Counted from the first letter of the stretch, positions 12,306 through 27,100 are shown. The stretch: 64,000 nucleotides of DNA from Caenorhabditis elegans (GCF_000002985.6 NC_003282.8:12524001-12588000); one strand, 5' to 3'. Made by a program: numbers and translations. The notes: generated from the sequence alone by a model not told the origin.

Positions 12306-15300
12306 TAGTCTTTTGAAGTATCTTTTTGTAAAGGAGGAGTGTTTTGGTGCTCCGTAATGTTCCTTATCTCTAAAAAATCAAAGCTTTTTGCACCTAAATA
12401 TTAAAAAGCGAGCCGCCACCTTCCATCCTTGAACCTCAGTTGACAGTCAATTTAGAGAAGATTTCTATCATTTATTGCGGGGGTGAAGAGATGCGTGAAG
12501 GCGTGAATGGAAATGCAAGTTGGCAGCAGCAGTAATTACCTATTTGGAGGTAGGAGGCGGCACGTTCAAATAACCAACCAAACTGCCAATTAAGGTACTT
12601 TTGATGATGGTGCAACTGGTAAACGGTTGCCAAGGAGGCACTTTTTGAGAAAAAGACGGGAGGCTATCAAAACAGAGATTGAGTAATTCGAGGTGATGGG
12701 CATACGGTAATGAGTGTCGTAATTATTAGTAAATATAATTTTTTGGAAGATAAATTGAATTGTTTTTGGCATTGTAAGTTGAACCTTTTAGAATGCATTT
12801 TTCATTGGAAATTTCATTTTCAGCGCAGGCTATCATAAAAATTCAAGAATTTTTGCTCGAAATTGCTACATTGCTCATTTTCTAAACTAATTTTAAATCT
12901 TTTAGAATCGTTCAGAATTCAGTTTGTAGACTTCTGATAGTTTTAAGTGCCTTTAAGAAAAAATCTGAAAGTTTTCCGGTGCGTTTTAACTCTTTTGGTT
13001 AGGCAAAATTGTTTGATATATTTTGAATTGTGTGAAAAAAAAATTTTTTGCTTCCAAAAAGATTTATAGATTGTTTGCGGATTCGCAACGGATTTGCATC
13101 ACATTTCTGCAAAAAAATGACTTCGAGAGCAATTATTTCGGTTTCAATATTAGTGAAAAACGACCTGAAAAGGTTTCAGTCTGAAAATTCTAGCGGTAGG
13201 AATTGAGTTTTGCCGCTCAACATTTTGTGGCTTGAAATAGACACTCTTACAATCTATATTCAGATATTAAATTACTTTTTTTTCAAAATTTGTATATTTT
13301 AATGTTTCAATTAATTTTGTAGGTACATATGTACCATGAAACCAAAAATGATTGATACATCCTCCGATACTCCTATTTCAAAATTCGAGAGCTTTTATTT
13401 TGCTTGCCTTCTTATTTATTCAAAATTTCATGCTGTATTTTAATAGTTAGTGTGGTTATCATCAAAAAATTAGGATATTCTAGAATACCTACGTGCCTGC
13501 CTTGAAGGCTCCCTGCGGTTTTCTGTAACTGCACAACGCATCTCAACTGATCGTTCAAGGAATCAATGTAAGTCTGCCAGTCTGGCACTTGACGAAGTTC
13601 AGAAAAAGCCGGTAGGCAGGCTAGAGAGAGAGAGAACCCCTGAAGACAAACAGGACGTGCCTAGTAGGCACTGTCTACCTTCCCTAGCTTTTGTTTTTCC
13701 TTCCAATTTTTTCTTCAAACTCTCCACCACACTACTCAAATTACACACATATCCTTCCATCTGTTCACTCACCTGCTGATCGGTTTCAGTACCAAAAAAA
13801 GATGCTCCAATGGAAAGATGAAAGAATGCGCGACAGAGTTGCGCCATGAGCCGTGTCAACATGCCTATAATAAGTATAAAATACACATACACTTACCATC
13901 TTCTCTTAGACCACTCAATTAGAATGAGCGAACTTCTTGCGTCATATCTTAATACAAACACTCATCTCTTTTTACATTACTCTTTCTTTTTTTGGATTTT
14001 CCGGCAATATCCTTTTTTGCGCAATCTTGTCTTTTTTATTTGGTAGTGAGTAATTGTAATGTTGCAATTTTCTAGGGTTGGTACATAATTTCGGTGCAAA
14101 GAATTCCTTGAACTTTCGACATATTTTGAAGATTGCAATAAAAAATATTTTGCAATATTGAATTTGAATTCACCCTTTGCATTTTTCTCTTCTATTCCAT
14201 TGAAGATCATTTAATAGGCCACATCACGAAAGGTATTGGTTACTGTAAATGTAAATTTTCTTTCAAATCTGTGAAATGGTGGATCTCGAAAACTTTTTTC
14301 AATATTATCTTTAAGTAATTAGCATATTCCCTAAAATATATCCTACGTTTCTTCCCTCCAACTGAAAAAAAACTGTATCTTTGGAGCATATCTATCCACA
14401 TTAATTGCTCACCGACAATGTTTTATGCGGGTTTTCTTGTAAGAACGGAAGTCAATTATAAATCTGCGGGAATCTTAAAAGAGATTAGTGTTCTAGTCGG
14501 GGTCGATGGCTGGAAAAGGGATATATCGGTGACAGGAAGGAGACGAGTGAATGGTGGGAGAGAGAAGAGTGTGGGATATACTATAAGGATCTTGAAAGGG
14601 TTCAAGAGATCATGTCAGGCTTAGGTGGTAATTTCAGATGTAATTTCGAACCAAAAATAACTGAAATTCTGATTTCTTTTGTGCATTCCGAAAGACTTAG
14701 CTTTTTGCCAAAAATATTTTAAAATTCTGTAACTGCCTGCCGCATGCTGAATTCAGTGGTTCGAACATTTTTCAAAACTTTTTTTTCAAATCAAATTGGC
14801 AATTTCGTCTCTCAATAAATTTTTAGAGGGCTACTTTTAGAGCACCAAACCGTCGTGCCTACCTGAATGAAACAGTACATTGATTGATGGGGGTCACGAA
14901 CTCCACTCGATGTCCGATAGGGTAACCCATTCATCACCCTCAACCCAAAAAAATTAGTAATTCTCTACACAGAAATTAAAAGATTTGACTTGAATTTTGA
15001 TGGATGAGCAGTCAGGTGTCAACATCCTTATCCACCTTATTTCCATAATGTATCTGACTTATTGATTTTCTGAAATGGACTGATTTGCCATGTAGTGATT
15101 TGGCGACATATTGACACAGGTTTTCATTGTAACATAGATTCTGAAACTGGCGTGTCAAAAGATTTCTGAAAACAAGATTTTGCTCTCCACATGGCAAAGA
15201 CTATCGAGCTCAAACTCGTGCCATCATACAACTAGCAAAGTATTATAAGCAGATTTCTTTTTTCTACTTTTTTGATGAAAAATAAGACAAAAAATATTGA

Positions 15301-15959
15301 AGCACTTCTCCGTTGCCAATTTTCAAAAACCCGTCCAAACCGATCTCCAATAAAGTGCAAAAAGTTCGCAGACATTTCAAAACCCCTATATTTGAAATGA
15401 GCTATTAACAACTGTTACATAACCACCCCTAAACGGGGTTTGTAAGTACATGTGGCAATAATTCAAAAATATGGGTGCCAGTGCTGCGGCCACCCAGTCA
15501 GCAACAACACGCAACGGAAGAAGAAGGAGAGAAAGTAAATTAACTTGTCACTTTGTGGGCCCCGGTTTGACTACTATAGACTTACAAAATGTCAAAAAGT
15601 GAACAATTTCGTATAGATTTCATAATGGCTTTTTTCTCCGAAAAAAAGTTTCAATACTTTTTTTTTTTCAAAAAAAAAACTTGCTCTGAATTGAGTCAAA
15701 ACTTTTATTTCGAATTTAAATAAATTAAAATGTGGATCACCTATATGTGACGAAAAGACACATAATGTGTAGTTTGTAGTCTATTAATTGTGATTTATTT
15801 TTTTGAATCCTTCTGTAAGATAATTTTGAAAATTTAACACGTGACAAATTGAAGTTTGAGTTCAAAACTCTGTACACTGAATTACGACTTTTCTAAATTT
15901 GCAATACATAAACTTTTTATTTTGTAAGTTTTGAGGTAATTTCATTGAAACTTCAGTTG

Positions 15960-16250
15960 TAATGGAGTACGGTAGGATTGCGGTGGGACTACTGTAGAAT
16001 CAGTATTGAAGTATTGTCGGAGAACTGTGAAAATGTTGTAGGATTACTGACACAGTTCAATTGTAGTATTGTAAGAATAATGTAGCAGTACTATAAAAGT
16101 ACTGTAGGTATACAGTAGGAGTACTGTAGGATTACAATAAAATTACTGTAGGAAAAACATAAGGCTACTGTAGAACCAATATTAAAGTTTTTTGGAAATA
16201 CTGTAGGATTGATGTAGGCCTACTGTAAGAAGACTGTAGGAGCTCAGGTT
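15960..16250. repeat. CTGTAG/TACTGTAGGA-rich simple repeat tract
   Basis: About 290 bases made of degenerate repeats of the type TACTGTAGGATTACTGTAG. The unit spacing is irregular. This word is widespread in worm noncoding DNA; no function is implied. Confidence 0.7.
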
Positions 16251-18104
16251 ACATATTTCAAATTACATATTTTCAAATACATACCCATGCAAAATTGGTA
16301 TATACGAATATTTTCGCAGAAATATGCCTCCAATTTTTAATGGCAAAACCCAGACACCCATGACCGCCTGGTAGGGTAATAAATCTCGAAAAGTGGGTGA
16401 AAAAGGTGACTTTTTCGCGAGGGTGCTTGTCGCCACCATTAGATTATTATCTCCACTTTTTTTGGGTTCACATTTGTTGTCATTTGTCTCTCTTCTCATT
16501 TTCACCTCTTGAATTTTTGTTTGAAGGTCAATTTCGGTTAGCCCCCCTTCTATTCACCTCACTTTTTCCTCAATTTGCCGTTTAGGAGGAGAGTGGTGTA
16601 CTTTTATAATTTTGAAATATTCATTTTTGGGTTTACCTACACGTGGGGTATTTTACTTCCTGTCCTATTTTTTCCTATAAAATAGAGTATCTAATTAGAA
16701 AACTACCACCAACAAAAACTAATAACCGTTACAAAAACTTGGCTTCAACCTACTCTTGGGCTCCTGCCACGTCATTGTTTGCGTCCAGGTAAACTATACA
16801 AACTTGGCCTTTCCAAGAGGCCCTGAGCAAGGATTTGTTACAAGTTTTGTGCATAATATGAGCCAAGAAAAACTACTGTGTAGGTGACACGCTTTTTATC
16901 CGATTTTATTGAAATCCCAAAAGTTTCCCTGATTTGCTCTAATTAAGATACATTTTCTCCTAATTAAACAAGCCTTTCACTTTCGAAAACGTCATATATG
17001 GTGTCCAATTTCAAGACCACCTGTTCCAAAACCGCGCACGTTCTTTCTTTTAGTAGTTACCCTTTAAAAGGCAGATGGTAGTGGTGGAAACGGGCGGTGT
17101 AATAGAAAGCATACACAGATAGATATATGGTCAGTGATAAGTTTTGCACACACACATGCACATAAGTTGTAAATCCAAGGTGTGCCAGATGGTGGTGGTC
17201 AAAAGAACTTCCGGGTAAATATTATCATAAGTTATGATGGGGTACTGTAGTGTTTCTAAGTGGAAAATTTTTGAATTTACAAGATAAAAATATTTGTAAC
17301 TTGAAAATTAAAAAAAAAACCTACGAAAAAGGTTCTCAACAATTAATTAAAAATTTTCGAAAACCGTTCTGTTTAGGCATTATCACAATAATAGATGTAA
17401 ATTGACAACACAATTTGCTTTTTATTAACAATATATTATTTTCTCTCGTTTGTGGAAAGTTTAGAAATATATTATTCTGTCGTAGGTACGAGTCGCCTTG
17501 TAGGCAGTCAGGAGAAAAACGTGAGTAAAATTTGATGTCTATATTTTTTTTAGTCTCTTTTGGGACTTTGAAATAAATAGAAAATAGTAGCTGTCAATTA
17601 AAAAACTAACTACAATATATTTTGAAACATTTTGGAATATTGTATGAGTTAAAGTTCATTTTTCCGAAATTCCAAAATTTTTCGAAATTTCTAAGCGCAC
17701 AGAACTTTTAATACGTAACAGGTATGAACAAATTTTCAACTAACTAGTATTATAGTTTTTCTAATTTCTGGTCATTATTCGAAAAGTTTCAAACTTTTAA
17801 TTTTCTTCGTATCAGAGTCAATGTTTTGAAATTTGCTATATTTTGAAAGTTTATTTTTTAGACCATTATAACTTCTTTATTATTCATGTTGTGATAAATT
17901 TGTCCCTGTCAAAATGTCTTCTTTTTCAGCAGCTTTCATTGTTTTTTCCACATTTAAAAACTCTAAACCTCCTCTTAAACCTCTATTTTTTCAAGTTTTT
18001 CTTTAACCTCAAAAGTCCTGAATTTTCTTCCAGATTCCCATATTCTCACTTGCCGATTGCCTCCTTGTCTTCTCTCTCCGCTCTCCTCGCTGCCAGCCGT
18101 CTCT

Positions 18105-18150
18105 CCCTCCCCCAAAGCTCCGCCCCCCAGGATAGGGCTCCGCCTCCCGA
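18105..18150 (+). promoter_or_regulatory. Repeated GC-box (Sp1-like) sequence upstream of ham-1
   Basis: About 70-110 bases before the ham-1 ATG the sequence GCTCCGCC occurs twice, once as GCTCCGCCCCCC and once as GCTCCGCCTCCC, about 20 bases apart. This matches the GC-box bound by Sp1-type zinc-finger factors and stands out from the AT-rich surroundings. The flanking CT-rich stretch (18060-18120) may be the core promoter or 5' UTR. Confidence 0.45.
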
Positions 18151-18215
18151 GTGACCATCTGACATTGAGTAGAGGAGTCTCAGTCTATTTGGGATTCTAC
18201 AGACAATAATACAAC

Positions 18216-21200
18216 ATGACCTACTTAGCCGTTGTGCTCAACGGACCAAAAGCCAAGAATGGACGGAAGGTGTTCGACAGCTTCCTCGAACAAAATCGGC
18301 AAATGTTCTGGAATCGGTTTGTTTTTTTATTGTTATTTTTTTATTTTTTCAATTAATTTATTTTCCATCTTTAAAACGTCCTAAATCTTCCAGAGAACTC
18401 ACTTCGGCGTGCGAGTCGATCACTTACATGGGCTTCATGCGCCCGGGCACCCTATTCGTGTCGGGACCCGCCTCACAACTAACCGTGCTCAAGGATGCAT
18501 GGGCACGACGCATCTTGAAACCCGCAATGGGCTACACAATCACTTCTTTGGGTGAGTAATGCATGGGTAAAGAAGCTTTTCATTGTTAGAGGGTGGGTAG
18601 GCTACTATTGTTCTATTGATATATGACACTGATAATGGAAAAGGGCTTCTTGTTTGCCAAAAGGTTTATTACTATTGAGACCCGGGGGAGCAAAGACGAT
18701 CCCCGTTTGGTGGGCAGTTTCAAAACTCTTTCTTAAAATTTTTAGCGTTAACTGCTCTTGAAGACCCCTTTCCAGCGTGTTACACCTGTCAAATTACCGC
18801 AGGCAGGTGTGGTGTTCCTAATTAAACATGTATCTCACTACACCTATTCCATCATCATCTCGAATTACAGGTGACTTGGGCGCGATTCAACAAGTTGAGC
18901 AGATGCACTTCGTTCCGCTGGGAGATGTCATTTGTGACGCCGTCGCACAGCTCAATCGTCAGGGACTTGCCGCCACCGAGCAAGCTATTCGACAATACGT
19001 TGCAAGGCACTGCCCACACGTTGCACCGCCTGGAATTGAAATGGTTAGTTTTGAGGGTCCTAGTAGCCAGCCATGTGGCACTAGGAATTTTTTTTTGGAA
19101 AGTTTTGATTTGAACAACTCATATCTCAGCTATCTTTGGTGTTATCATAATCTCTTTAACTGAAATAAGCGCAAAATATTTTCCTATATTTCTAAAATTG
19201 AAAATTTTTAAATAACTTCAAAGACCACCGAAATAAGAGCTGTCAAAGTTTAGCAAGTCTTAAATTCAAATTTGCTTGTAGTTGCCACTTTAGACTTTAG
19301 CTTTTAAAAAGCTACAAAAACCACACCATTTCTAAAAATGTTCTCAAAAACAACTGAGTCTGCTGCTCTCCCCTACTGATGGTTTTACAATCCTCCTCCT
19401 TCAGTAATTTACGACTTCCACCAAAACCCCTCTCATTTTATTGCAGGTTCGGCAGACGATCACCTCGCTGCTATCCACTGGATTCGTCTATAAAATGGCA
19501 GATCACTACTTTGTGTCAGTTCCAACGAACTCTCCAATGCGGCCGCCCGCCAAGGCAGCCACAAAAACTACAAAAACTACAGTGGAGTGTCAAACGGGTG
19601 CTTCGATGATGTGTCCCCAACAAACGTCCACGTCATCCGATGAGCATGTGATAGAGCCTGCGAAAAAAGATCACAAAAAGTGCCAAAACTCAAATCGTCG
19701 GAGCATTTTTGCAAGGCTCTTCTCTCGTGGCATGAAGCCTCAAACTATTATGCCATCAGCGTCACCGATTCATGTTGGAGGACCTCCAACACCACCACCA
19801 GCTGCTATGTTGCCTACCAAGAATAAGTAAGTTTTATGGGTTGAATTGCCTGGGAACTCAGAAACATTATTTTCTTTTAAAATAATTTAGTTTTTAGTCT
19901 TCAGCCACATGTAAATAATTCAAATTGAAAAATTGTTATCCCAGAGAACACTATCTCATTTTTATTAAAAATTTTCAGTTCAAAAATATTGACATCTAAC
20001 GACTAGGCTATATATTTCACATGTCAAATATCCCATTGTTCTTATAGACAAAATATCTGAAACTTGCCCGAATATTCCCTTCTTTGTCTACGCGCTCACC
20101 GCCTTTTGATCATACCGTTCTATTGTTCTATGAAATAGGGAGGACTACTAACACCTTTTTGCGGGAAAAGAGTTAGCGGTGAGGCGTTGGGTTTTAGTAG
20201 AATAGTGGGAAAATGGATATTGATTTTGTGGAAAATGTAGGGTTTTTTTAAAAAGAAATTTTTAACTTTTATGAAACATTAAAAAGCGATAGAAGTCACT
20301 ACATAGTCGTAAATTTTTACTCCTCGGGCTCTCACTTGTTGGTATTTTTCTATAAGTTGCTTCATGTGCGTTCAATTAACCGTATAAAACTAAAAATTAC
20401 AATGGAATTTAAAATGTTTAGTGCAAAACGTTTAAAAAACGGAAAATCTCTCAAATCTCAAATTGCACCAAATTTTGTAAAACTTAGCTAATATTTTCAG
20501 TTTTTCTATTTTTGATGTTGCTTTTTTAAAATTATTTGAAACTCTAGAAACTTATTCTGGCAAGTAACTGATTGATTTTTTGCGATGTTGCCAGTTAGAG
20601 AGCTCTGGTTATTTTACAGATAACACAACATTTTTAAACTTCAAACTTATAGGAAAATACATTTTTAAAAACATTTTCTTAATTGACAATTTTTAATAAA
20701 TCAAAAAAACGATGGTTTTTGTATCAAATTTCTCTAGCAACTAACAAGATTTGCTCTATGACGCCATAATTAGCGCACATACAGGAAACCAGATACGGTC
20801 AGTAGTGTTGCGCGAGACGCGATGCGGCACTGCCCGTTCTCTATAATTAGAGTCATCTGCTATTTCTTCACTTCGGTACTTTCATACCTAATTACAGGTA
20901 CCCGACTTATCATCACGATCTCAACGAAGAGTGTCAACGGAAGGCTCGAAGACGTAACCACCCCCGTCGTGGCGAGACCCAAAAGCTACTCTCGTCTAGT
21001 TCGGAATGTCTCAAGTACTATCCAGTTGATATGCCAGAGACCCGACCGACTCGTCGAAGGGCCCGCATGGCTTCACCACTCCGAAGTTCCACACCGAACA
21101 ACTCGGATTCGGCCTACTCGATCTCTCCACCACATACCGATTCAAATGAGGAAGCTGGCAGTATCAGTGATTCGGAGATCAATCACACATATATCAATAT

Positions 21201-21330
21201 CAACAAGTTCCGCCGTCAGAATTTCGATTCCACGCAGTTTGAGGATCTGACAGGTGCCACAGCGACAACTTCAGAGGAGCCCGAGATTTTGGGACGACAC
21301 ATTCGAGGCGTCCTGATCTCCAATTTGTAG
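18216..21330 (+). CDS. ham-1: HAM-1, Storkhead-box winged-helix protein, 414 aa
   Basis: Exons 18216-18316, 18394-18551, 18871-19043, 19447-19826 and 20898-21330 give exactly 414 aa, the length I remember for HAM-1. Residues about 98-170 (from MHFVPLGDVICDAVAQLN to DHYFVSVP) form the winged-helix Storkhead domain shared with vertebrate STOX1/STOX2. The rest is low-complexity with basic patches (KARRRNHPRR, TRRRARMASP) that could serve DNA binding or nuclear localisation. HAM-1 is known to control asymmetric neuroblast division and daughter-cell size in C. elegans, at the cell cortex and in the nucleus. Introns 2-4 are 319, 403 and 1071 bases. An AATAAA lies at 21713, far downstream; none is obvious nearer. 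Confidence 0.96.
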
Positions 21331-24131
21331 ATTTCATACTTTTTTATTTGAAATTCTTGGTAAAACTTTTCAACCATTTATTTTTCAAATTATCAAAATG
21401 TTTAGCTATAGTTCCACAAACACATCAGAATCCAGTGAAATTTTGTTTTTTTTCTACTTCTATTTTTACCCTTACAAATAGAGTTTGTTAGCGCACTTTT
21501 AAGCCCCCACCCATCAAAACGTGTCTTCTTTGTTTTCACCCAATTTCATACTTTTTTTGTTACACTTTCTGCGTCTCTTCTACTCCATGTTGGAGTTGTG
21601 TCTATGTCTCTTCTCCCAATTCTATTTCTCTTAAATTTTCCCCATACACCCCAAGTTTTATCCTGTTTTAATGTCATTTTTCTATGAAAAACTGTTTTAT
21701 TTTTGCCCGGAAAATAAATATGGGACTAATTTACTTTTATTAAATTGCCACGTAGCTTTTGAACGGAATATCCAGAGCGTGCTACTGATACGTAGAAAAA
21801 ATAGAAAAGTTTTTAGGCTTTTTAATTGGTAATTTTTGCTTTTTCTTCTGGAATTAACTAAGAAATTCCAAAAATTCCAAGAATATTCAAACTCCTTTTT
21901 CTGTTTCCCAATTAAACTAGTCACGCGAATGTTTACGCCCGTTGGTGATTTCCTGTTCTCTCAATAGTCCAAATGTCTTCGTTTTCCGGAGCAGGTGGTT
22001 TAGGATTTTGAACAGGAGGTTGCAGCCTCATTCACCTACCTACCAAGAAAGGGAGGGATTACACAAGAGAATCATTGGGATCCCCGAGTTTTAATTAGTT
22101 TTCGTAATTATTACGCAATTTGTTTTCGCTTTTTAGCACTGTTTTCGGGAGCTTTACGGATCATAAATGGATTATGGGCAAGGAGCAATATCCCGAGTTT
22201 TTATGGTAGGATTAGGAGGTCAGGTGAGGGTGAGGTGGTGAATGTAGGGAAATGTTATGATAATTTGGATTAATGTAGTCACAAAAGTACGCAATCATCT
22301 CCCAATCATAATATCAAATTGCACAATCTTCGGTACTTTTGAGTGCTGTAGTTTCAAAAAGACACCCTACACAATAGGCCTGTGCATTTTGTCGTGAACT
22401 ATGGTGCATTGAAATATATATATATATATACTATATAGTGCGTTTTTTTCAAAGATACCGTAGTCATATCAAAAATTGCTAATACAACAAACTACTGTTC
22501 AGCTTTTTAGATAATTTCTAGCAATTTTCCCTAAAAGTACTGTAACCCCGAAATCGCTTTTTTTTTAATGGAGACTTTACTTTAAAAAATTTTGGGTACT
22601 GTAGGTACAAAAACCCAGGCTTACCAATCTTTTTAAAATTGTGCTTTTTTCTTAAACTGTAAACAGTATTGTGAAATTTATAATTTTAGGGTTAAAATTT
22701 ACCGGAATTTTTCGTTTTTTCAATTGGACCATTATTGCAATTTTTCACAATATCTAGTTTGTGAAATGTCTGTTTTCGAATATTTGTTGTGCCTGGTGAC
22801 TAATTTGTCCAAGTATATTTCCCAATGTCAGGTGTAAAAATGATTTCATATCTGTTTGGTTTTCACCATGTTTTCTCTAAACAATCTCTCTTTCTCTATT
22901 GTTCATAATTTCAACTTTGTTTCGGTCTGTACGTACACAACCAGCGACATATTGAAACATATGTGCGCTCGCGATTTCTTTTTGTATTGCAATTCTTCTA
23001 TAAGCCTCTTACTTCAAGAGAGAATATCTCGGTTGTTTTTAGTTGTATCAAAACGTTTTCAACTAACAAACTATTTTTTACTTCTTTTTCTATCGTTCTG
23101 TAATTTAATCGTAATAGATCTCTTTAAAATGAACTGAGATATTGGCAACCAAAGTGGAGCCATTTCTTGAAATTTGTTATGATTTTCAAGAAAATTGGAC
23201 GCCTACACAAATAAATTGTTGTTTGCTCTATTTCTTATCAACAGCTCAAATCACAATGAACTCAATAGACATTGCACTGAAAATTGCAAAAATTCATTGC
23301 TTTTCCTGAATTTCGTCGGAGCACTTTTCTACTGTTTCATATCTTCATCTTAATAGTTGTACAGCCTCCATTTTGCTCAGTTCCAATCGTTTACCCAAAA
23401 ATTCAAATAATACATTTTCCTAATGATAACTTCCACACCTTCTGGACACCTCTCGCATTAATTACATGTTATGCTCTATTTTTCTTCTGCTACGTGTGCT
23501 CGATATAACTAGAATTTTGGGAACATGTGTGCTCGGGTCGCTTTCACACACTCTTACCGACTGGCAGGATATCTTAGACACCCTCTTTAAAAGATACACC
23601 CAATGTAGGTGTGTATTATGGATGAATGAGGGTTATTGGATAGTCTAAATAATACAAAAGTGGGTTGATTTGTAATGGTAGTTTTTAAAATAATTTTTTT
23701 AAAGAAATTTGCCAGGAGGGCCAATGAAGATTCGAGTGGGAGCCATCTCCTAGAACTTGGGTTATGTTCTGAAATTAGATTTTTTTAAATATAACTTTCA
23801 ACTCGTTCAGGACTATTTATCGTGTCAATATATACCTTTTTATTTATGATTTATCTAATCTTTTTGTGTGAACCGGCCCACTTCGCCTGCCATGAAGAAT
23901 TGGAATCGATTTTTTAAGGCTCTAGTTGAACATAGTAGTTTTTTTTCCTTTTGGATTTTTTTTGGCAAGATTTTTTTTTGATTTGATAACTCATAACATA
24001 GTTGACATTAACGTTATAAAAAGTTGGGAATTTTCAAAAAGTTAGGTTTTTGAAATAGTTGCATTATCATAACTTCAAATAATCTTTTATCAGTCTTTAT
24101 GAATTTTTCTAAACCACATTAGTTTCCAGAT
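21331..24131. other. Intergenic region between ham-1 and the multikinase gene
   Basis: Holds the ham-1 3' UTR, a TA microsatellite (22414-22440), a CTGCGTCTC word at 21569-21577, and a CTGTTTCA motif at 23332-23339. Open frames at 22856-23137 and 23284-23508 are AT-rich, hydrophobic by composition and lack coding character. TTTCCAG just before 24132 is a likely splice or trans-splice acceptor for the next gene. Confidence 0.5.
22414..22440. repeat. TA dinucleotide microsatellite
   Basis: A run of TA repeats interrupted once (ends ACTATATAG). Intergenic. Confidence 0.85.
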
Positions 24132-27100
24132 ATGAGTGTGCTATCAAATGACGGGCTCCCAGAAAAATATCAATGGTTTTCGGATCAAATTGCTGGGCAT
24201 CATCCGTCGGTTATCAAAAATGGGAAAAGAGAAATTGGTAAGTTTTTAATTTTTTTGAAGTATTTACTTTGAAAAATTCAATTTCTAATCACTTTCTGCT
24301 CTAAGTAGTTAAAGTAAGCTCCAGATAATTCAAATTCAAAAATTCTCCGAAAAATCCAAACATTTGAAAAAGAGCCCTAGGTGTGGTGGCTCATCTACAG
24401 CTGAACAAACAAAGGGAGTGCTGGAAAAACAAAAGGATATAGACAACAAGTCGTTTTGTGGCTAAGAGAGAGATTAATCGCACATTATTATGCAAATCGG
24501 AGCAAATAGGGTTCCAATAGAGGGCGGATGTGTTTGGAGGCTTTGAACTGTGGATAGGGGTTATGTTTAGAGTTTACTTGTATTTGAACTTTGAATTTTT
24601 TTCACAAACTTCTAGGGCAGAAAAAAATGCTACAAATTTTTTTTTGAAGACTTTCAAAGATTTTTAAGCAGTGTCAAGGTAGGCAAATTCTGGAAGTTGT
24701 TAACTATTTTGTTCAAATTTTTGACCTAACTTGATCAAAAAAAAATGACCCCGCGAATTCAAAATTTTTAGCTCTCTGAATCCGGGAAAACGTGATTTAG
24801 GAGAAATCTAAATTTCATACTACATTAAAATAGAAACCCATTGAGAATTTTTGGAAAATTTCGGTAGAAATGAACAGATCAAAGATGAAAATTTTCAATT
24901 ACATATGCACATGGCAATTACCATTTTTCAGAAAAAAAAGATTTAACAAAAAAAAGTTTCAGGTCTTCTAAAAATCCCCGGGTCCCGAGAAATCCTCAAA
25001 CCAAAACAAGATGCGTCAAGAGGAGAGAAAGAGGTTGGTTTGACTGTTTCCAGTTAAATTTGATTTTTTTTGTAATCATTCTGAAATCTACTAAACTACA
25101 GTACCTATAAAGGTATCATCTAACTATATATTACATGTACATGTCTCTCTCACATCCATATGACAATACTGATGACGTCACCCAATCTCATCATCAGTTG
25201 ACACGGAAACGTGGCATGACGCAAGCTTCTGTCCAGACGTTTGGTGGGGGAAGTTGTTGCGATGGAAAAGGACACCTGTGACCATGAAAATTATGACATA
25301 TGGAGAGAAAAATAGAGGACACATAAATAACGGGCTTGGTGGGAAAATGGGAATGGGTTTCAGATAACATTGGAATTTTTCCCAAGGGTTTGGACGGGGG
25401 TGGCGCAATAATACTAATTGGTACTAATTTACACCATTTTTTGGTATTTTTTAATAAGCATAGTTTACAAGGGGTCAAATTTCTTGTACGTTAGGGAAAG
25501 GTATGAATGGGCAAGCTCAACTGTTTAGAAGTTGTAAAAATGAATTGCACTGGTACATTCAATAATCCTTAGTTGTAAGGCATTTGATTTTGGCAGTATC
25601 AAATTCGTTTTTTGAATAGTTCTAATTGCTTTATAGATCTGGTGTAACATAATTCATTGAAAATTCAAGTTATAATTTTAGTCCGGAGATCTATTGTATT
25701 AATTTTACATTGAAATGCAGGCATGCCTAACAAGAAAAGTTGGTACTCATCATAGCATCAACAGCAAAAAAGTCACCCTTCTGCCTCCCACAGTATATAG
25801 TTTCAAGTGTACCTTCTCCCATAGTAACTCCTTCCGGAAGTCGAGTAGATAATGATACTTGGGAATTTGGTAAACTACAGTAACTAAATATGTGAGAAGA
25901 GTACTCAGATGATTGATTAGTTACGTAATAGTAGCATTGGGGGAGGGGTGATGATCCGGGTGAACATGTAATGGAAGACAAGGGACTTTTGTGATTCACC
26001 CTTAGAATGTTTAACTTATCAAAGATATAGGAAAACTTCTAAATTTTTCCCTGACCCTGAGTTCTCATGTTAAAAATCACAAAAAATTCACGGATTTTAA
26101 ATTTTATTTCGGATGAAAACCAAAAACTTCAGTTTTGAAACTACTGTAAATTTCAAATTACAATTTTTGCCGCCGGAGACCGGATTTTTCCACAGATGTT
26201 AACTTACGCTAAAAGTATATCAAAAGGTCAAAAATGACTCTCAACAGTTGCAGTTTGTAGTGGGAGATTTTTAGGAAAAATGCAAAATTCTCCACCCAAA
26301 ACTCAGGAAAGATTCATATCTGACACATGTCCATTACACCGAATTACTCAACTTTTCTCCGCTCAAATCATCCGGAAACTAAACCTTGAAACCAGATAGA
26401 TAACCATCTTAACTTGCTTACGCAAGAATATCTAAATATGCTTCCAGGTTGCCTTATACGAACTCCTACGCTCGTGTACCACTTCACCGTCTACTCCACC
26501 AGAATCTACTACTTCAGATGAGTTACGTAAACGGTTAGTTGATTGACATCATGTCAAACATCGCATTGGATTTGAACCGGATATTGCAGGGTACGAATGG
26601 AAGATATCGAGATGCTCTGCAAGTTGACTGCCGACTTTTATGGAATACAGACCATTTTTGTCGATGGGCAAGGTGAGGGACTTTTTGTAGGCAAATTGGT
26701 TTATAGTTTGTAGTTTGTAGTCAAGAGTATGAAGCTTGTAGTTGCACTGGTCTTTGTTTTTTTTGGACATATTTTATTCACCCCATAAAATTTGATGATC
26801 TCCATCTCTAAAAATTATTCAAATTGCGTCCACGGCGCCATCCTGCCATATGACAGATGTTTTTTTTTTTCATCAATTCTTCAAGCGGTATAGGTTCAGA
26901 GGTGTCACACGCGTGTCCTCATCATCATTTTACCCCCTACCAATTTCCCTTTCATTCTGATAAAATGGGTAAAACGATGAGACCAATTTGAATGCGATCC
27001 ATTTGAATAAGATGCGCGTGCTGCGAACAAAAAAAAACATAGAAGGTTTGAAGATGGGGGAACAAATTTACATTTTTATGACGTGCCAAATTGCATGGGG

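Larger units (their letters stand above)
7141..18215. other. 11 kb gene-poor region upstream of ham-1
   Basis: No frame here combines a start, splice sites and coding-like composition. It holds repeats listed separately (inverted repeat 7374-9083, dispersed repeats at 8100, 11338 and 12155, CTGTAG-rich array at 15960). Less AT-rich islands lie near 11450-11660, 12400-12560, 16980-17230 and 18020-18215. These could be regulatory for ham-1, a neuronally acting developmental gene, but that is inference. Short open frames at 9159-9443, 13599-13892 and 17843-18154 look like chance. Confidence 0.5.

Noticed and set aside
22856-23640. Three overlapping hydrophobic frames between ham-1 and the kinase gene
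   Set aside because: Hydrophobicity reflects T-rich DNA; no signal of selection, no promoter, no splice sites.
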